DNA of 64,000 bases, from NCBI RefSeq assembly GCF_028689845.1, contig NZ_JAQVCH010000004.1, positions 1 to 64,000 of the forward strand, given 5' to 3'. The position numbers and the translations under genes were made by a program. Of the stretch, positions 16,412-27,600 are shown one piece after another. How positions within the stretch are numbered: the stretch's first letter is position 1; every line of letters starts with the position of its first letter. The notes beneath the pieces are model-generated. The model was given only the letters and a program-made list of their open reading frames with translations. It was not told the DNA's origin and did no database searches. Origin of the DNA: Flavobacterium sp. (GTDB lineage: Bacteria > Bacteroidota > Bacteroidia > Flavobacteriales > Flavobacteriaceae).

Positions 16412-17356
16412 ATGAATACAATCACCACAACCGATTTTTCTTTTCCAAATCAAAAATCGGTTTACCGCGGAAAAGTACGTGAAGTTTATACTATTAATGA
16501 CGAATTATTAGTCATGATTGCTACCGATCGCTTATCGGCTTTTGATGTGGTCATGCCCAAAGGGATTCCTTATAAAGGTCAAATTTTAAATCAAATTGCC
16601 ACGAAATTCATGCATTTAACTTCGGATATTGTTCCGAATTGGTTAATTGCTACGCCAGATCCAAACGTAGCGATTGGGCATTTATGCGAGCCTTTTAAAG
16701 TTGAAATGGTTATTCGAGGTTATTTGTCAGGTCATGCCGCACGGGAATATGCCAGCGGAAAGCGAATGATTTGTGGCGTGCCAATGCCTGATGGTTTACA
16801 GGAAAACGATAAGTTTTTAAATCCGATCATTACACCCACGACCAAAGCAGAAAATGGCTCGCACGACGAAGACATTGCTAGAGAAGCAATTTTAGCCAAC
16901 GGAATTGTTTCTGAAGCAGATTATTTGGTTTTAGAAAAATATACACGAGCTTTATTCCAACGCGGAACTGAAATTGCCGCTTCACGAGGGTTAATTTTAG
17001 TAGATACTAAATATGAATTCGGCAAAACAAAATCAGGAGAAATTGTTTTAATTGATGAAATTCACACACCAGATTCCTCGCGTTATTTTTATGCGGATGG
17101 GTATGCAGAACGTCAAAAAAATAAAGAGGAGCAGAAACAATTATCTAAAGAATTTGTACGTCGATGGTTAATTGAAAATGGATTTCAAGGAAAAGAAGGG
17201 CAGCAAATTCCAGCGATGTCAGAGGAATATATTGAAACGGTTTCAGAGCGATACATCGAATTATTTGAAAATATTTTAGGAGAAAAATTCATCAAAGCGG
17301 ATATTTCAAATATTCACGAACGCATTGAGAAAAATGTTTTGAATTATTTGAGATAA
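16412..17356 (+). CDS. purC: SAICAR synthase
   Basis: Phosphoribosylaminoimidazole-succinocarboxamide synthase joins CAIR and aspartate with ATP in purine synthesis. The 314-residue protein is the long (eukaryote-like and Bacteroidota) version. It has [11 protein letters not shown] at the N-terminus, the signature [15 protein letters not shown], and IPPTTKAE-like [15 protein letters not shown], plus [11 protein letters not shown] and [13 protein letters not shown]. It is transcribed alone from a consensus promoter, though purA and purL lie nearby on the other strand. Confidence 0.96.
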   Translation: MNTITTTDFSFPNQKSVYRGKVREVYTINDELLVMIATDRLSAFDVVMPKGIPYKGQILNQIATKFMHLTSDIVPNWLIATPDPNVAIGHLCEPFKVEMVIRGYLSGHAAREYASGKRMICGVPMPDGLQENDKFLNPIITPTTKAENGSHDEDIAREAILANGIVSEADYLVLEKYTRALFQRGTEIAASRGLILVDTKYEFGKTKSGEIVLIDEIHTPDSSRYFYADGYAERQKNKEEQKQLSKEFVRRWLIENGFQGKEGQQIPAMSEEYIETVSERYIELFENILGEKFIKADISNIHERIEKNVLNYLR

Positions 17357-17378
17357 TCGTCAACGGAACAAGTTTTTC

Positions 17379-17404
17379 AACCACGTTTTATACGTGGTTT
17401 TTTT
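17379..17404 (+). terminator. terminator of purC
   Basis: AACCACG (17379-17385) pairs with CGTGGTT (17393-17399) around a short loop, followed by seven Ts, 23 bases after the purC stop. Confidence 0.85.
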
Positions 17405-17493
17405 ATGATTAAGGTAAAAGTGTAACATTTTGTTAATTTGGTCGTCTATCACTATATCCTTCATCAGTCAAATTTTTGAACGAGTTAGTTAAT

Positions 17494-17531
17494 CAAAAAA
17501 GCCGCTACAATTGAACTTTGTAACGGCTTTA
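17494..17531 (-). terminator. terminator of purA
   Basis: Thirteen-base arms AAAGCCGCTACAA (17499-17511) and TTGTAACGGCTTT pair with one mismatch. On the minus strand the stem is followed by six Ts, 35 bases beyond the purA stop. Confidence 0.8.
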
Positions 17532-17565
17532 ATTTATGTTAGTATTGTCAAAATAATCAAAAAAA

Positions 17566-18837
17566 CTATTTGATAATCGTTTGCTTACGGTCAGGTCCGA
17601 CAGAAATCACAGTAATAGGAACTTCAATTTCTTTTTCGATAAAATCAATATAGGCTTTTAATTCAGCCGGAAGTTCAGTGTAGGAAGTCATTCCCGTTAA
17701 ATCCGCATGCCAGCCTTTCATTTCCGTATAAATAGGTTCTACATTTTCAGGTTCAATATTATAGGGAAGGTGCGTTATTTTTTGACCTTTATATTGATAA
17801 GCGGTACACACTTTTAAAGTGTCAAAACCGGATAAAACATCACCTTTCATCATATATAAACCCGTTACTCCATTCACTTGTACGGCATATTTCAAGGCTA
17901 CTAAATCTAGCCAACCGCAACGTCTTTTCCGTCCGGTCACAGAGCCAAATTCATTACCTACTTTTGCCATTATGTCTCCCGCTTCTTCAAAATCTTCTGT
18001 TGGAAACGGACCACTTCCTACGCGAGTGGTATACGCTTTAAAAATTCCAAAAACATTTTTTACCTTATTGGGAGCAATGCCTAAACCTGTACAAGCACCA
18101 GCGGCAGTAGTGTTAGACGAAGTTACAAACGGATACGTACCAAAATCAATATCAAGTAAAGAACCTTGAGCACCTTCACACAGAATTGATTTTCCGACTT
18201 TCAAAGCTTGATTTAAAAATTCTTCACTATCAATAAAAGTTAGCGTTTTCAATACCTCAATTGCGGTAAAAAATTCTTCTTCCAGTTCAGGTAAATTATA
18301 TTGTAAATTGACATCATAAAATGAAATCATCGCTTCATGTTTATCCGCTAAGGCTCGATAACGTTCTTTAAAATTGGTCATTTCGATATCGCCAACTCGA
18401 ATTCCGTTTCGCCCAGTTTTATCCATATACGTTGGACCAATTCCTTTTAAAGTAGAGCCAATTTTAGCTTTTCCTTTAGAAGCTTCCGAAGCCGCATCAA
18501 GTAAGCGATGGGTTGGCAGTATCAAGTGAGCTTTTCTAGAAATAAATAATTTCGACTTGATATCCATGTTGAATTTTTCAAGTCCTTCTAATTCTTTTTG
18601 AAAAACCACGGGGTCAATTACCACGCCATTTCCAATAATATTTAATGCATTTTTATGAAAAATTCCAGAAGGAATAGTTCGCAAAACATGTTTTATTCCA
18701 TCGAATTCTAAAGTATGTCCGGCATTTGGACCACCTTGAAAACGAGCAATAATATCATATTTTGAAGTGAGTACGTCTACAATTTTTCCTTTTCCTTCAT
18801 CGCCCCATTGCAGGCCTAGTAGCAAATCTACAGTCAT
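17566..18837 (-). CDS. purA: adenylosuccinate synthetase
   Basis: PurA uses GTP to condense IMP and aspartate, the first committed step to AMP. The 423-residue protein has the phosphate loop QWGDEGKGK near the N-terminus, GGPNAGHT, the IMP-binding STLKGIGPTY region, TRVGSGPFPTE and the C-terminal SVGPDRKQTI. It is preceded by the Fur-family gene 37 bp upstream on the same strand, so the regulator and purA (and possibly rel before it) are probably one operon. A strong terminator follows. Confidence 0.96.
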   Translation of the reverse strand: MTVDLLLGLQWGDEGKGKIVDVLTSKYDIIARFQGGPNAGHTLEFDGIKHVLRTIPSGIFHKNALNIIGNGVVIDPVVFQKELEGLEKFNMDIKSKLFISRKAHLILPTHRLLDAASEASKGKAKIGSTLKGIGPTYMDKTGRNGIRVGDIEMTNFKERYRALADKHEAMISFYDVNLQYNLPELEEEFFTAIEVLKTLTFIDSEEFLNQALKVGKSILCEGAQGSLLDIDFGTYPFVTSSNTTAAGACTGLGIAPNKVKNVFGIFKAYTTRVGSGPFPTEDFEEAGDIMAKVGNEFGSVTGRKRRCGWLDLVALKYAVQVNGVTGLYMMKGDVLSGFDTLKVCTAYQYKGQKITHLPYNIEPENVEPIYTEMKGWHADLTGMTSYTELPAELKAYIDFIEKEIEVPITVISVGPDRKQTIIK

Positions 18838-18874
18838 TTTTTTTGTGAGTTGTTAGTGTTGAGTAGTTGTTTAT

Positions 18875-19321
18875 TTATTCGATTGTTTTTTTCTTATTTC
18901 CATAGAAATAAAGGGAATGGTTATGAATTTCTATTCCGAAAATTTCTTCAATAGTTTGTTTTATTTGTTGAATTCGTGGGTCACAAAACTCGATGACTTC
19001 GCCAGAATCTGTCATAATAATATGGTCATGTTGTTTGTCAAAATACGACTTTTCATAATGAGCTTGGTTTTGCCCAAATTGATGACGCCGCACTAAGCCA
19101 CATTCCAACAATAACTCTATGGTATTGTATAGCGTGGCCCGGCTTACCCGATAGTTTTTGTTTTTCATCTTGATATAGAGTGATTCAATATCAAAATGTT
19201 CTTTGTTATTGTAAATTTCTTGAAGAATAGCATAGCGTTCTGGGGTTTTTCGATGCCCTTTTTGCTCCATGTATTTGGTAAATACTGTTTTTACTACTTC
19301 TTGATTTTTTTGAGTTTCCAT
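18875..19321 (-). CDS. Fur-family transcriptional regulator
   Basis: A 148-residue winged-helix Fur/PerR/Zur-type repressor. Residues 15-90 hold the DNA-binding domain ([36 protein letters not shown]). The dimer domain has the metal-site [17 protein letters not shown]. It lacks the two CxxC motifs of a structural zinc site, with one Cys left at EFCD, so which metal or peroxide signal it reads cannot be said. It lies between rel and purA. The minus strand has TATCTTTG (19344-19337) as a -7 box before the start, giving it a promoter separate from rel. Confidence 0.9.
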   Translation of the reverse strand: METQKNQEVVKTVFTKYMEQKGHRKTPERYAILQEIYNNKEHFDIESLYIKMKNKNYRVSRATLYNTIELLLECGLVRRHQFGQNQAHYEKSYFDKQHDHIIMTDSGEVIEFCDPRIQQIKQTIEEIFGIEIHNHSLYFYGNKKKTIE

Positions 19322-19425
19322 GATTATTAATATCTACAAAGATACATTATTTTTAGTTTTTGACTGATTTTCATTGGAAGTTTACCATGAGATTATGAAT
19401 AATAAAACGAATGCCTTTATCATTA

Positions 19426-21639
19426 CTAATTGTTTACTCGTGTAACTTTATCAATACCGTCAATTTTTTTAATATTTTCAATTAATCGTTTTAAAATTGT
19501 ATTATTTTGCACCACAACAGTTACTTGTCCGTTAAAAATTCCCGCATCGCCACTAAGTGAAATACTTTGAATATTCACGTTCATCTGGTTGGAAATCACC
19601 CGTGTAAGTTCGTTGGTTAGACCCATCGTGTCCATTCCCGTAATTTTTAAAATCGCTTTAAAGTCTTGTTGGCTTGAATCAATCCATTTGGCTTGAATAA
19701 TCCGATAGGCATAATTTGATTGTAAACTGATGGCATTCGGACAGTCTTTTCGGTGCACTTTTATTCCGTCATTTATAGTTAAAAAACCAAAAACATCGTC
19801 ACCCGGTATTGGATTACAGCAACTGGATAATTTATAATCTAATTTATCAAGTTCCGATCCAAACACAAGCATGTCATAATTCTTACTTAATTCATGTTTT
19901 AAAATTTGCTCTGGTGCAACCGAAGGAGAACGTTTCATTTTTTTGAAAAAGTTCATCAACGTGTTGCTTTTTTGAGCGGCATAATCTTTTAATTGTTGAT
20001 TATCTATGGTGCCAATTCCCATTCTATAAAACAAATCTAAACTTGTTTTTAACTTAAAATAACTCACCAACTCATTGATAGTTGTTTCGTTTAACGTAAT
20101 TTTTAAATGACGCAATTTTCGAGTAAGCAATTCTTTTCCGTCTTCTGCAATTCGTTTTGTATCTTCATTGAGCACATTTTTAATCTTATTTTTTGCTCTA
20201 GAAGTAGTAACATAATCAAGCCAATGTGCCGTTGGTTTTTGGTTGGGTGAGGTGATAATTTCTATTTGATCACCACTATTTAATACATGGTTTAAAGGAA
20301 CAAGTTTTCCATTAACACGTGTTCCTCTGGTGCGTATACCAATTTCAGAGTGAATACTAAAGGCAAAATCTAAAGAAGTAGCTCCTTTGGGAAGTGATTT
20401 AATTTCTCCTTTTGGCGTAAACACATAAATTTCTTTGGAATAGAGATTGAGTTTAAAATCTTCTACAAAATCAACCGCATTGGCAGTCGAATTTTCTAGA
20501 GCTTCTTTTAATAAATTTAGCCAAGTATCTAAGGTGTTTTCCTCTGTAACGCCTTGTTTATATTTGTAATGTGCTGCGTATCCTTTTTCTGCAATTTCGT
20601 CCATGCGTTCGGAGCGGACTTGAATTTCTACCCAACGCCCTTTCGGACCCATTACTGTAATATGTAAGGCTTCATAACCGGTAGACTTTGGTGAAGAAAT
20701 CCAATCGCGTAGGCGACTCGGGCTCGGACGATAATGGTCTGTAACGATTGAATAAATTTTCCAAGCAATGAATTTTTCGTCGTGTTGATTCGATTTGTAA
20801 ACAATACGTAAAGCAAATTTATCATATACTTCATCAAAAGTTACCCCTTGTGTCAACATTTTTCGACGGATGGAATAAATCGATTTTGGTCGGCCTTTAA
20901 TGGTATATTCTATGCCTTCCACATCTAATGACTTTTTAATTACATCAGAAATCGCATTGATATACGCTTCTTGCTCTTCTTTACTTTCTTTAAGTTTTCC
21001 GATAATATCTGCGTAAACGGCGGGTTCTGTATATTTTAATCCTAAATCTTCAAGTTTAGATTTGATGTTGTATAAACCAAGACGGTGGGCGAGTGGTGCA
21101 TAAATATAAAGAGTTTCTGAAGCAATTTTGGCTTGCTTATAATCCACCATCGATTCCATGGTTTGCATATTGTGCAAGCGATCAGCCAATTTGATTAGGA
21201 TTACCCGAACATCATCGTTTAACGTTAAAAGCATTCTGCGAAAATTTTCGGCTTGCATCGAAATTTCCTGGTCTGTTTTTACTTTCGCAATTTTGGTCAA
21301 CCCATCTACTAGTTGAGCAATTTTCGGATTGAACATTTTTTCGATATCGGCCACGGTAATATCGGTGTCTTCTACCACATCGTGCATCAAAGCAGCAGCA
21401 ATAGCAGTGGCACCCAGCCCAATTTCTGCAGCTACAATTTTAGCTACTGCTATGGGATGAAAGATATACGCTTCGCCAGATTTACGACGTTGGTCTTTAT
21501 GGGCATCAACTGCAACATCAAAGGCTTTACGGATGATTTTCTTATCATCGGGAGTTAAGGTTTGATAACTAATGCGTAATAACTCTTTGTATTCCTTGGC
21601 AATAAGCTTGTTTTCTTGTTCAATTTCTATTTCCGTCAT
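19426..21639 (-). CDS. bifunctional (p)ppGpp synthetase/hydrolase
   Basis: The single long RSH (RelA/SpoT) protein typical of Bacteroidota, 737 residues from this start. It makes and degrades the stringent alarmone. Order of domains: HD hydrolase with HPIAVAKIVAAEIGL and the intact MHDVVEDTD; synthetase with GRPKSIYSIRRKM, DKFALRIVY and SPKSTGYEALHI; TGS (IYVFTPKGEIKSLPKGATSLD); a helical/zinc region with CCNPIPGDDVFGF; and a C-terminal ACT domain. Both catalytic sites look intact. An upstream Met at 21669 would add MLLLVNEPTT, which is foreign to the family, so 21639 is chosen. Confidence 0.95.
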   Translation of the reverse strand: MTEIEIEQENKLIAKEYKELLRISYQTLTPDDKKIIRKAFDVAVDAHKDQRRKSGEAYIFHPIAVAKIVAAEIGLGATAIAAALMHDVVEDTDITVADIEKMFNPKIAQLVDGLTKIAKVKTDQEISMQAENFRRMLLTLNDDVRVILIKLADRLHNMQTMESMVDYKQAKIASETLYIYAPLAHRLGLYNIKSKLEDLGLKYTEPAVYADIIGKLKESKEEQEAYINAISDVIKKSLDVEGIEYTIKGRPKSIYSIRRKMLTQGVTFDEVYDKFALRIVYKSNQHDEKFIAWKIYSIVTDHYRPSPSRLRDWISSPKSTGYEALHITVMGPKGRWVEIQVRSERMDEIAEKGYAAHYKYKQGVTEENTLDTWLNLLKEALENSTANAVDFVEDFKLNLYSKEIYVFTPKGEIKSLPKGATSLDFAFSIHSEIGIRTRGTRVNGKLVPLNHVLNSGDQIEIITSPNQKPTAHWLDYVTTSRAKNKIKNVLNEDTKRIAEDGKELLTRKLRHLKITLNETTINELVSYFKLKTSLDLFYRMGIGTIDNQQLKDYAAQKSNTLMNFFKKMKRSPSVAPEQILKHELSKNYDMLVFGSELDKLDYKLSSCCNPIPGDDVFGFLTINDGIKVHRKDCPNAISLQSNYAYRIIQAKWIDSSQQDFKAILKITGMDTMGLTNELTRVISNQMNVNIQSISLSGDAGIFNGQVTVVVQNNTILKRLIENIKKIDGIDKVTRVNN

Positions 21640-21903
21640 AGTAGTTGGTTCATTTACTAAAAGTAGCATAAAGTTTTGAATTATACAAGGCGTTTAGGAG
21701 TATAAAAGTACATTTTTTTGAATTTTATTTTCATAAAAAAGTTTAAAGGGGATTTGATTTTAAGTAGTTGTACACATTGAATTAATTTTTTAGAATATGT
21801 AAAATACTAAAAAATTGAAATTTTCAATTAAAAATAAGGATGTAAATAGGAGGCAAGTCTTATCACATTTGCACGATTTAAAAAAAAATGGCTTTATTTG
21901 TAT

Positions 21904-22728
21904 ATGGAAATAAAAAAAATAGTCAGTTGGATAGTCTTGTTTTTTGGAACAATGGGATTTGCTCAAACGAGTGAAACGGATAAAGCCTTAGAAGAAGGAA
22001 AAAAATTATACCGTTTAGAAAAAGCCTCTTGGTATAGTGTGGACGATTTTTTAGAGCGTTTCAAATCGAAACAAGATAGTTTGGCGGGTTACTTATCTTA
22101 TTTTAATGATCAAGGTAATGTTATTACAATCTTTTACGGACGTGATACTTCTCAAATTCTCGTTCGTTATGAGTATGAGAATGTTCCAACCCGAAAACCA
22201 ATTTTAATTGATACTCGAAATCGAACCCCTGAAGCTGTTGAGGAAGTCTTAATTACCCTTCGGCAAGATGCCAAAAAACGCGTAGCTGCAAATCCGAATG
22301 GATTTTATAAATCGTATGAACATACGACGTTGAGTTATATTCCGATTTATCATGAAAATGATAAAAAAGTGTATGTGATGACCGCTTCTACAAAAAAAGG
22401 AATAATCACGATGGGAAATGACTATTTGTTACATTATAACAACAATAATAAATTTGTTAAAGAAGAGAAATTTCATCATTCCCTGATACAATTACCAGCT
22501 CAATCTAAAGATAAGAAGTCAAAATTAGAATCAACAACCCATACCAACGTGATGAGTGATTATATAGATGCAACTGATATTTGTACGCTTCTTTTATATA
22601 AAGATTTTGTTGAATGGAAAAAGCATATCGTGTTGAGCGATAAAGAAGTTTCTGTTTTTGTATTAGATACCGAATTGATTTATACCATGTCTAGAAAAGA
22701 ATGGGATAAACAAAATAAGGGTAAGTAA
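21904..22728 (+). CDS. exported hypothetical protein
   Basis: A 274-residue protein with a signal peptide (MEIKKIVSWIVLFFGTMGFAQ). I do not recognise the mature domain. It contains KASWYSVDDFLERFKSKQDSLAGYLSYF and YVMTASTKKGIITMGNDYLLHY, resembling small Bacteroidota secreted proteins without a name. There are no cysteines in active-site arrangements, apart from one near DICTLLLY. The ATG at 21904 begins the signal peptide; a TTG at 21898 is less likely. It is a single gene between rel and a convergent acyl-CoA ligase. Confidence 0.75.
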   Translation: MEIKKIVSWIVLFFGTMGFAQTSETDKALEEGKKLYRLEKASWYSVDDFLERFKSKQDSLAGYLSYFNDQGNVITIFYGRDTSQILVRYEYENVPTRKPILIDTRNRTPEAVEEVLITLRQDAKKRVAANPNGFYKSYEHTTLSYIPIYHENDKKVYVMTASTKKGIITMGNDYLLHYNNNNKFVKEEKFHHSLIQLPAQSKDKKSKLESTTHTNVMSDYIDATDICTLLLYKDFVEWKKHIVLSDKEVSVFVLDTELIYTMSRKEWDKQNKGK

Positions 22729-22753
22729 CAGTTCTTTTTATAGGGTTTGACTA

Positions 22754-24529
22754 TTACGAATGATAGATTTTAGCGTATAAATCTTTATATATTTCGCGTA
22801 TAATTTTACGGCGTAGCTTCATAGTTGGTGTAAGATGTCCCGCTTCAATTGACCAAACATCAGGAGTAAGTTCAAATCGTTTTACTTTTTCCCAATTACC
22901 AAATCGTTCATTGGCATGGTCAACTTCTTCTTGAAAACGCTCAAGAACTTTTGGGTTTTTGATTAATTCTTTATTGCTACCTTCTAATTTTAAGCCATGT
23001 CGTAATCCCCAATCACGGATAAAATCAAAACTAGGTTGAATAAAAGCAGCTGGCATTTTTTCGCCATCACCAATAACCATCGCTTGTTCAATAAATAAGG
23101 ATTGTTTCATACGGTTTTCAATAATTTGAGGAGCAATATATTTTCCGCCAGATGTTTTAAACATTTCTTTTTTACGGTCTGTAATTCGTAAAAAACCATC
23201 CGAATCAAATTCTCCAATATCCCCAGTATGAAAATAACCGTCTTTAATTGCTTCATTGGTTAGCGTTTCATCTTTGTAATAACCCATCATTACATTAGGG
23301 CCTTTACAAAGAATTTCACCGTCTTCAGCGATTTTAACCTCTACATTTTGTATTACTTTTCCAACTGTTCCAACACGAAATAAACCCTTACGCATGTCGT
23401 TGACCGAAATAACAGGCGAAGTTTCTGTCAAGCCATATCCTTCCATGACTGGAATATTGGCTGCCGCAAAAACACGAGCTAACCGATGTTGTAAAGCTGC
23501 ACTTCCAGAGACCATGACGCTTAATTCGCCTCCTAAGCCCTCTCGCCATTTGCTAAATATTAATTTTCTTGCAATAGCCAATTGTTTTTCATAAAACCAA
23601 CCATTTTGCCCATACGGTTTGTATCGTAAGCCGAGGTTAATTGCCCAAAAAAACAACATTTTTTTCAGACCAGATAATTCCGCTCCTTTGGCATAAATTT
23701 TATCGTATACTTTTTCTAAAAGCCGCGGAACAACCGTCATGACCGTGGGATGAACTTCCTTTAAATTATCCGTTAATTTTTCAATACTTTCAGCAAAATA
23801 GATGGAAACAGAATAATATTGATAAATGTAGATTATCATTCTTTCAAAAATATGGCAGATAGGCAGAAAGCTTAACGCCCTGCTTGTACCTTCATCAAAA
23901 GGAATTCGGGGAGCACTATTTAGTACATTTGAAACAATATTGTTATGCGACAACATAACTCCTTTAGGTTTTCCTGTTGTTCCAGAAGTATAAATAATAG
24001 TTGCTAATTCTTCTGGTTTTACATTGTCTTTTCTGTGTTCTACGTCTGGTTGATTGGATTCATCCGCCCCAAGTTCAAGGAGCTCTTTCCAATTTCTGCA
24101 GCCCGAAATTTCATCAAAGCTAAATACTTCTTTTAAGGAAGGAATATTTTGTTTGATGGCGTTTAATTTATCCAAAACTACTTGGTCAGAAACAAAACAG
24201 TATTTTGATTCCGAATGGTTTAATACATATTCATATTCTTCTGGAGAAATGGTTGGATATATCGGTACCGTTTGAGCACCAACTTGCAGTGAACCAATAT
24301 CCATTATATTCCACTCTGTTCTATTTGTTGTAGAAATGATGGCTATTTTATCCATTTTTTGAACTCCCAAACGAAGTAAGGCACGCGAAATGGCATTCGA
24401 TTTGTTGATATATTCTTGGGTAGAAGTTTTAATCCATTCCCCATTATATTTTGTTACTAAACAATCTGGAATATTGTTTTTTTCCAGTTGGTAATATGGA
24501 AAGTCGAAAAGTCGCGAAATTTGCACCAT
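22754..24529 (-). CDS. long-chain fatty acid-CoA ligase (AMP-forming)
   Basis: A 591-residue ANL-superfamily enzyme that activates fatty acids through an acyl-AMP to acyl-CoA. Motifs: P-loop IIYTSGTTGKPKGVMLSH (residues about 178-195), FLPICHIFERM, the substrate motif VMEGYGLTETSPVI, and the C-terminal hinge FHTGDIGEFDSDGFLRITDRKKE with the catalytic KTSGGKYIAP. The long insert and C-terminus fit the FadD15/long-chain type with a peripheral membrane position. It is monocistronic and convergent with the secreted-protein gene. Confidence 0.93.
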   Translation of the reverse strand: MVQISRLFDFPYYQLEKNNIPDCLVTKYNGEWIKTSTQEYINKSNAISRALLRLGVQKMDKIAIISTTNRTEWNIMDIGSLQVGAQTVPIYPTISPEEYEYVLNHSESKYCFVSDQVVLDKLNAIKQNIPSLKEVFSFDEISGCRNWKELLELGADESNQPDVEHRKDNVKPEELATIIYTSGTTGKPKGVMLSHNNIVSNVLNSAPRIPFDEGTSRALSFLPICHIFERMIIYIYQYYSVSIYFAESIEKLTDNLKEVHPTVMTVVPRLLEKVYDKIYAKGAELSGLKKMLFFWAINLGLRYKPYGQNGWFYEKQLAIARKLIFSKWREGLGGELSVMVSGSAALQHRLARVFAAANIPVMEGYGLTETSPVISVNDMRKGLFRVGTVGKVIQNVEVKIAEDGEILCKGPNVMMGYYKDETLTNEAIKDGYFHTGDIGEFDSDGFLRITDRKKEMFKTSGGKYIAPQIIENRMKQSLFIEQAMVIGDGEKMPAAFIQPSFDFIRDWGLRHGLKLEGSNKELIKNPKVLERFQEEVDHANERFGNWEKVKRFELTPDVWSIEAGHLTPTMKLRRKIIREIYKDLYAKIYHS

Positions 24530-24586
24530 TTGTTAATGAATTTTGTGCAAATTAGATAAAAATCAATCATTTTCAAATGATTTTAA

Positions 24587-24618
24587 TAAAAAAAGGAGCT
24601 GAATAGTGTCAACTCCTT
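24587..24618 (-). terminator. terminator of purL
   Basis: AAGGAGCTGA (24593-24602) pairs with TCAACTCCTT (24609-24618) with one mismatch. The minus strand then reads a T run. It lies 30 bases after the purL stop. Confidence 0.8.
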
Positions 24619-24648
24619 GATTTTATGAAACTAAAATGTTAAAAAATT

Positions 24649-27600
24649 TTATTTTTTAACATTTTCTACCCAAACTCTAGCATTTACAAAAGCCTCTAGC
24701 CAAGGTGAAACTTCATCATTTCTGTCTTTTGGATAATAAGCCCAATTCCATGGAAATGTGGAGCGTTCAATATGCGGCATCATGACTAAATGGCGTCCCG
24801 TTTTATCGCACAACATGGCGGTATTGAAATCGGAACCATTTGGATTGGCAGGATAATTATCATAGCCGTATTTGGCCACGATGTTATAATTTTCTTCTGA
24901 AAGCGGTAATTTAAATTTTCCTTCGCCATGTGAAACCCATACGCCTAAAGTGCTTCCAGCTAATGTTTTAAGCATGACCGAGTTGTTTTCTTGCACTTTT
25001 ACCGAAGTAAAGATACTTTCATGTTTTTGACTGGTATTGTGTTGCATTTTTCCATGAATTTCATGTTCTGGATTAATCACTTCTAATTCCATAAACAATT
25101 GACAGCCATTGCAAATTCCAACAGAAAGTGTGTCTTCTCGTTTAAAAAAGTTATCCAAAGCAGTTTTTGCTTTTTCATTATACAAGAATGCACCCGCCCA
25201 GCCTTTGGCAGAACCTAATACATCCGAATTGGAAAAACCGCCAACCGCTCCAATAAATTGAATTTCTTCTAAGTTTTCACGACCGCTAATTAAATCGGTC
25301 ATATGAACATCTTTTACATCAAATCCGGCTAAATACATGGCATTGGCCATTTCGCGTTCTGAATTACTTCCCTTTTCACGAATAATGGCTGCTTTCGGGC
25401 GAACTTGTGCTGTTTCCACTACTGGTTTTTTACCAGAAAACTGAGTTGGAAATTGATAGGATAAGATTTGGTTTTTATAATTTTCAAACCGAGCGTTTGC
25501 CTGTCCGTTTTTAGTTTGTTTTTGATCTAATAAATACGAAGTTTTAAACCAAATGTCTCGGTATTCCGGAATAGAAAGCGTCCAGTTTCCAACTTCTAAT
25601 TTCTCATCAGTAATTACTTTTCCTATGTTGAAAAATTCGATATTTTCCTGAGTTAAGAACGATTCAAAAACAGCATCATCATTGGCTTGCAAAACGACTC
25701 CAATGTTTTCTGCAAAAAGTATTTTGAGTATATCTTTTTCTGTAAAAGCACTAAAGTCCAATTGAGCCCCCAATTGTGTATTCGCAAAACAGAGTTCTAA
25801 TAAAGTGGTAATTAAACCACCACTTCCAATGTCATGACCTGCGGCAATTTCATCGTTTTTTATCAACTCTTGAATGGCATTAAATGCATTTTTAAAGAAA
25901 GCTGCGTTTTGAACGGTTGGCGTTTCCTTACCAATGGCATTTCTAATTTGACCAAAGGAAGAACCGCCTAACTTAAATTTGTCTTGCGATAAGTTGATAT
26001 AATAAATAGAACCACTATTTTTTTGAAAAACAGGCTCAACTACTTTTGTTATTTCGTTGCAATTTCCTGAGGCAGAAATAATTACTGTTCCAGGAGCAAT
26101 CACTTCTGCATCGGCATATTTTTGCTTCATGGATAAAGAATCTTTTCCAGTTGGAATATTAATTCCCAATTCAATCGCAAAATCAGAACAGGCTTCAACA
26201 GCTTCATATAGCCGGGCATCTTCGCCTTCATTTTTACAAGCCCACATCCAATTGGCAGAAAGGGAAACACTTTTTAAGCCATCTTTTAAAGGTGCAAAAA
26301 CAAGGTTAGAAAGAGCTTCTCCAATAGCATTTCTGCTTCCAGCTTTAGGGTCAATTAAAGCAGCAATAGGAGCGTGGCCAATGGAGGTTGCAATTCCTTC
26401 TTTTCCATTGTAATCTAAGGCCATAACGCCTACGTTGTTTAAAGGTAGTTGCAACGGACCAGCACATTGTTGTTTGGCTACTTTTCCGCCCACACAACGG
26501 TCGACTTTATTGGTTAACCAATCTTTACAAGCCACGGCTTCTAATTGTAAAACTTGTGCTAAATAGGTTGTAAAATCCGATTCAGAATAGCTAATTTCCG
26601 TATAATTTCTAGTAACGGTTACATCGTGCATTCTTACTTTGGGAGAACTTCCAAACATATCGGCTAAATCAAAATCCATTGTTTTTTCTCCAGTTGATTT
26701 AGATTCAAAAGTAAACCGATGATTTCCTGTTACATTACCCACATCATATATTGGTGAACGCTCTCTTATTGCAATTCGCTCTAGCGTTTCATAATCTTTT
26801 TGTCCGATAACCAATCCCATTCGCTCTTGACTTTCATTGCCAATAATTTCTTTGGCAGAAAGCGTTGGGTCGCCCACAGGAAGTTTATCTAAATCAATTA
26901 ATCCGCCAGTTGCTTCGACTAATTCAGATAAACAATTTAAGTGTCCACCAGCCCCATGATCATGAATAGAGACAATCGGATTTTCATCACTTTCTACCAT
27001 TCCACGAATCGCATTGGCGGCTCTTTTTTGCATTTCAGGATTTGAACGTTGGATGGCATTTAATTCGATGCCAGAACCTAAAGCTCCAGTATCTGCTGAC
27101 GAAACAGCCGCTCCGCCCATTCCAATACGGTAATTTTCACCACCTAAAATCACTATTTTATCCCCAACTTTAGGTTCTTTTTTTATTGCTTGATCCGCTT
27201 TTCCGTAGCCAATTCCACCCGCTAACATGATGACTTTGTCAAAACCTAATTTCCGAGCTTCTTCTTCGTGCTCAAAAGTGAGTACAGAACCTGTAATTAA
27301 GGGTTGGCCAAATTTATTTCCAAAATCAGAAGCTCCATTGGAGGCTTTGATTAAAATATCCATCGGGGTTTGATATAGCCATTTACGTTCTTGCATGGCA
27401 TTTTCCCATGGACGATTTTCGTCTATTCGAGAATAAGAAGTCATGTAAACCGCAGTTCCAGCTAAAGGCAAAGAACCTTGTCCACCTGCTAAACGGTCTC
27501 TTATTTCGCCACCAGAACCCGTTGCAGCACCATTAAATGGTTCTACTGTTGTTGGAAAATTATGGGTTTCTGCTTTTAATGAAATAACTGATTCAAATGG

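Noticed and set aside
17819..18169. 116-codon frame on the plus strand inside purA
   Set aside because: Shadow of the conserved PurA reading frame.
26057..26413. 118-codon frame on the plus strand inside purL
   Set aside because: Antisense shadow of the conserved PurL core; no start signals.
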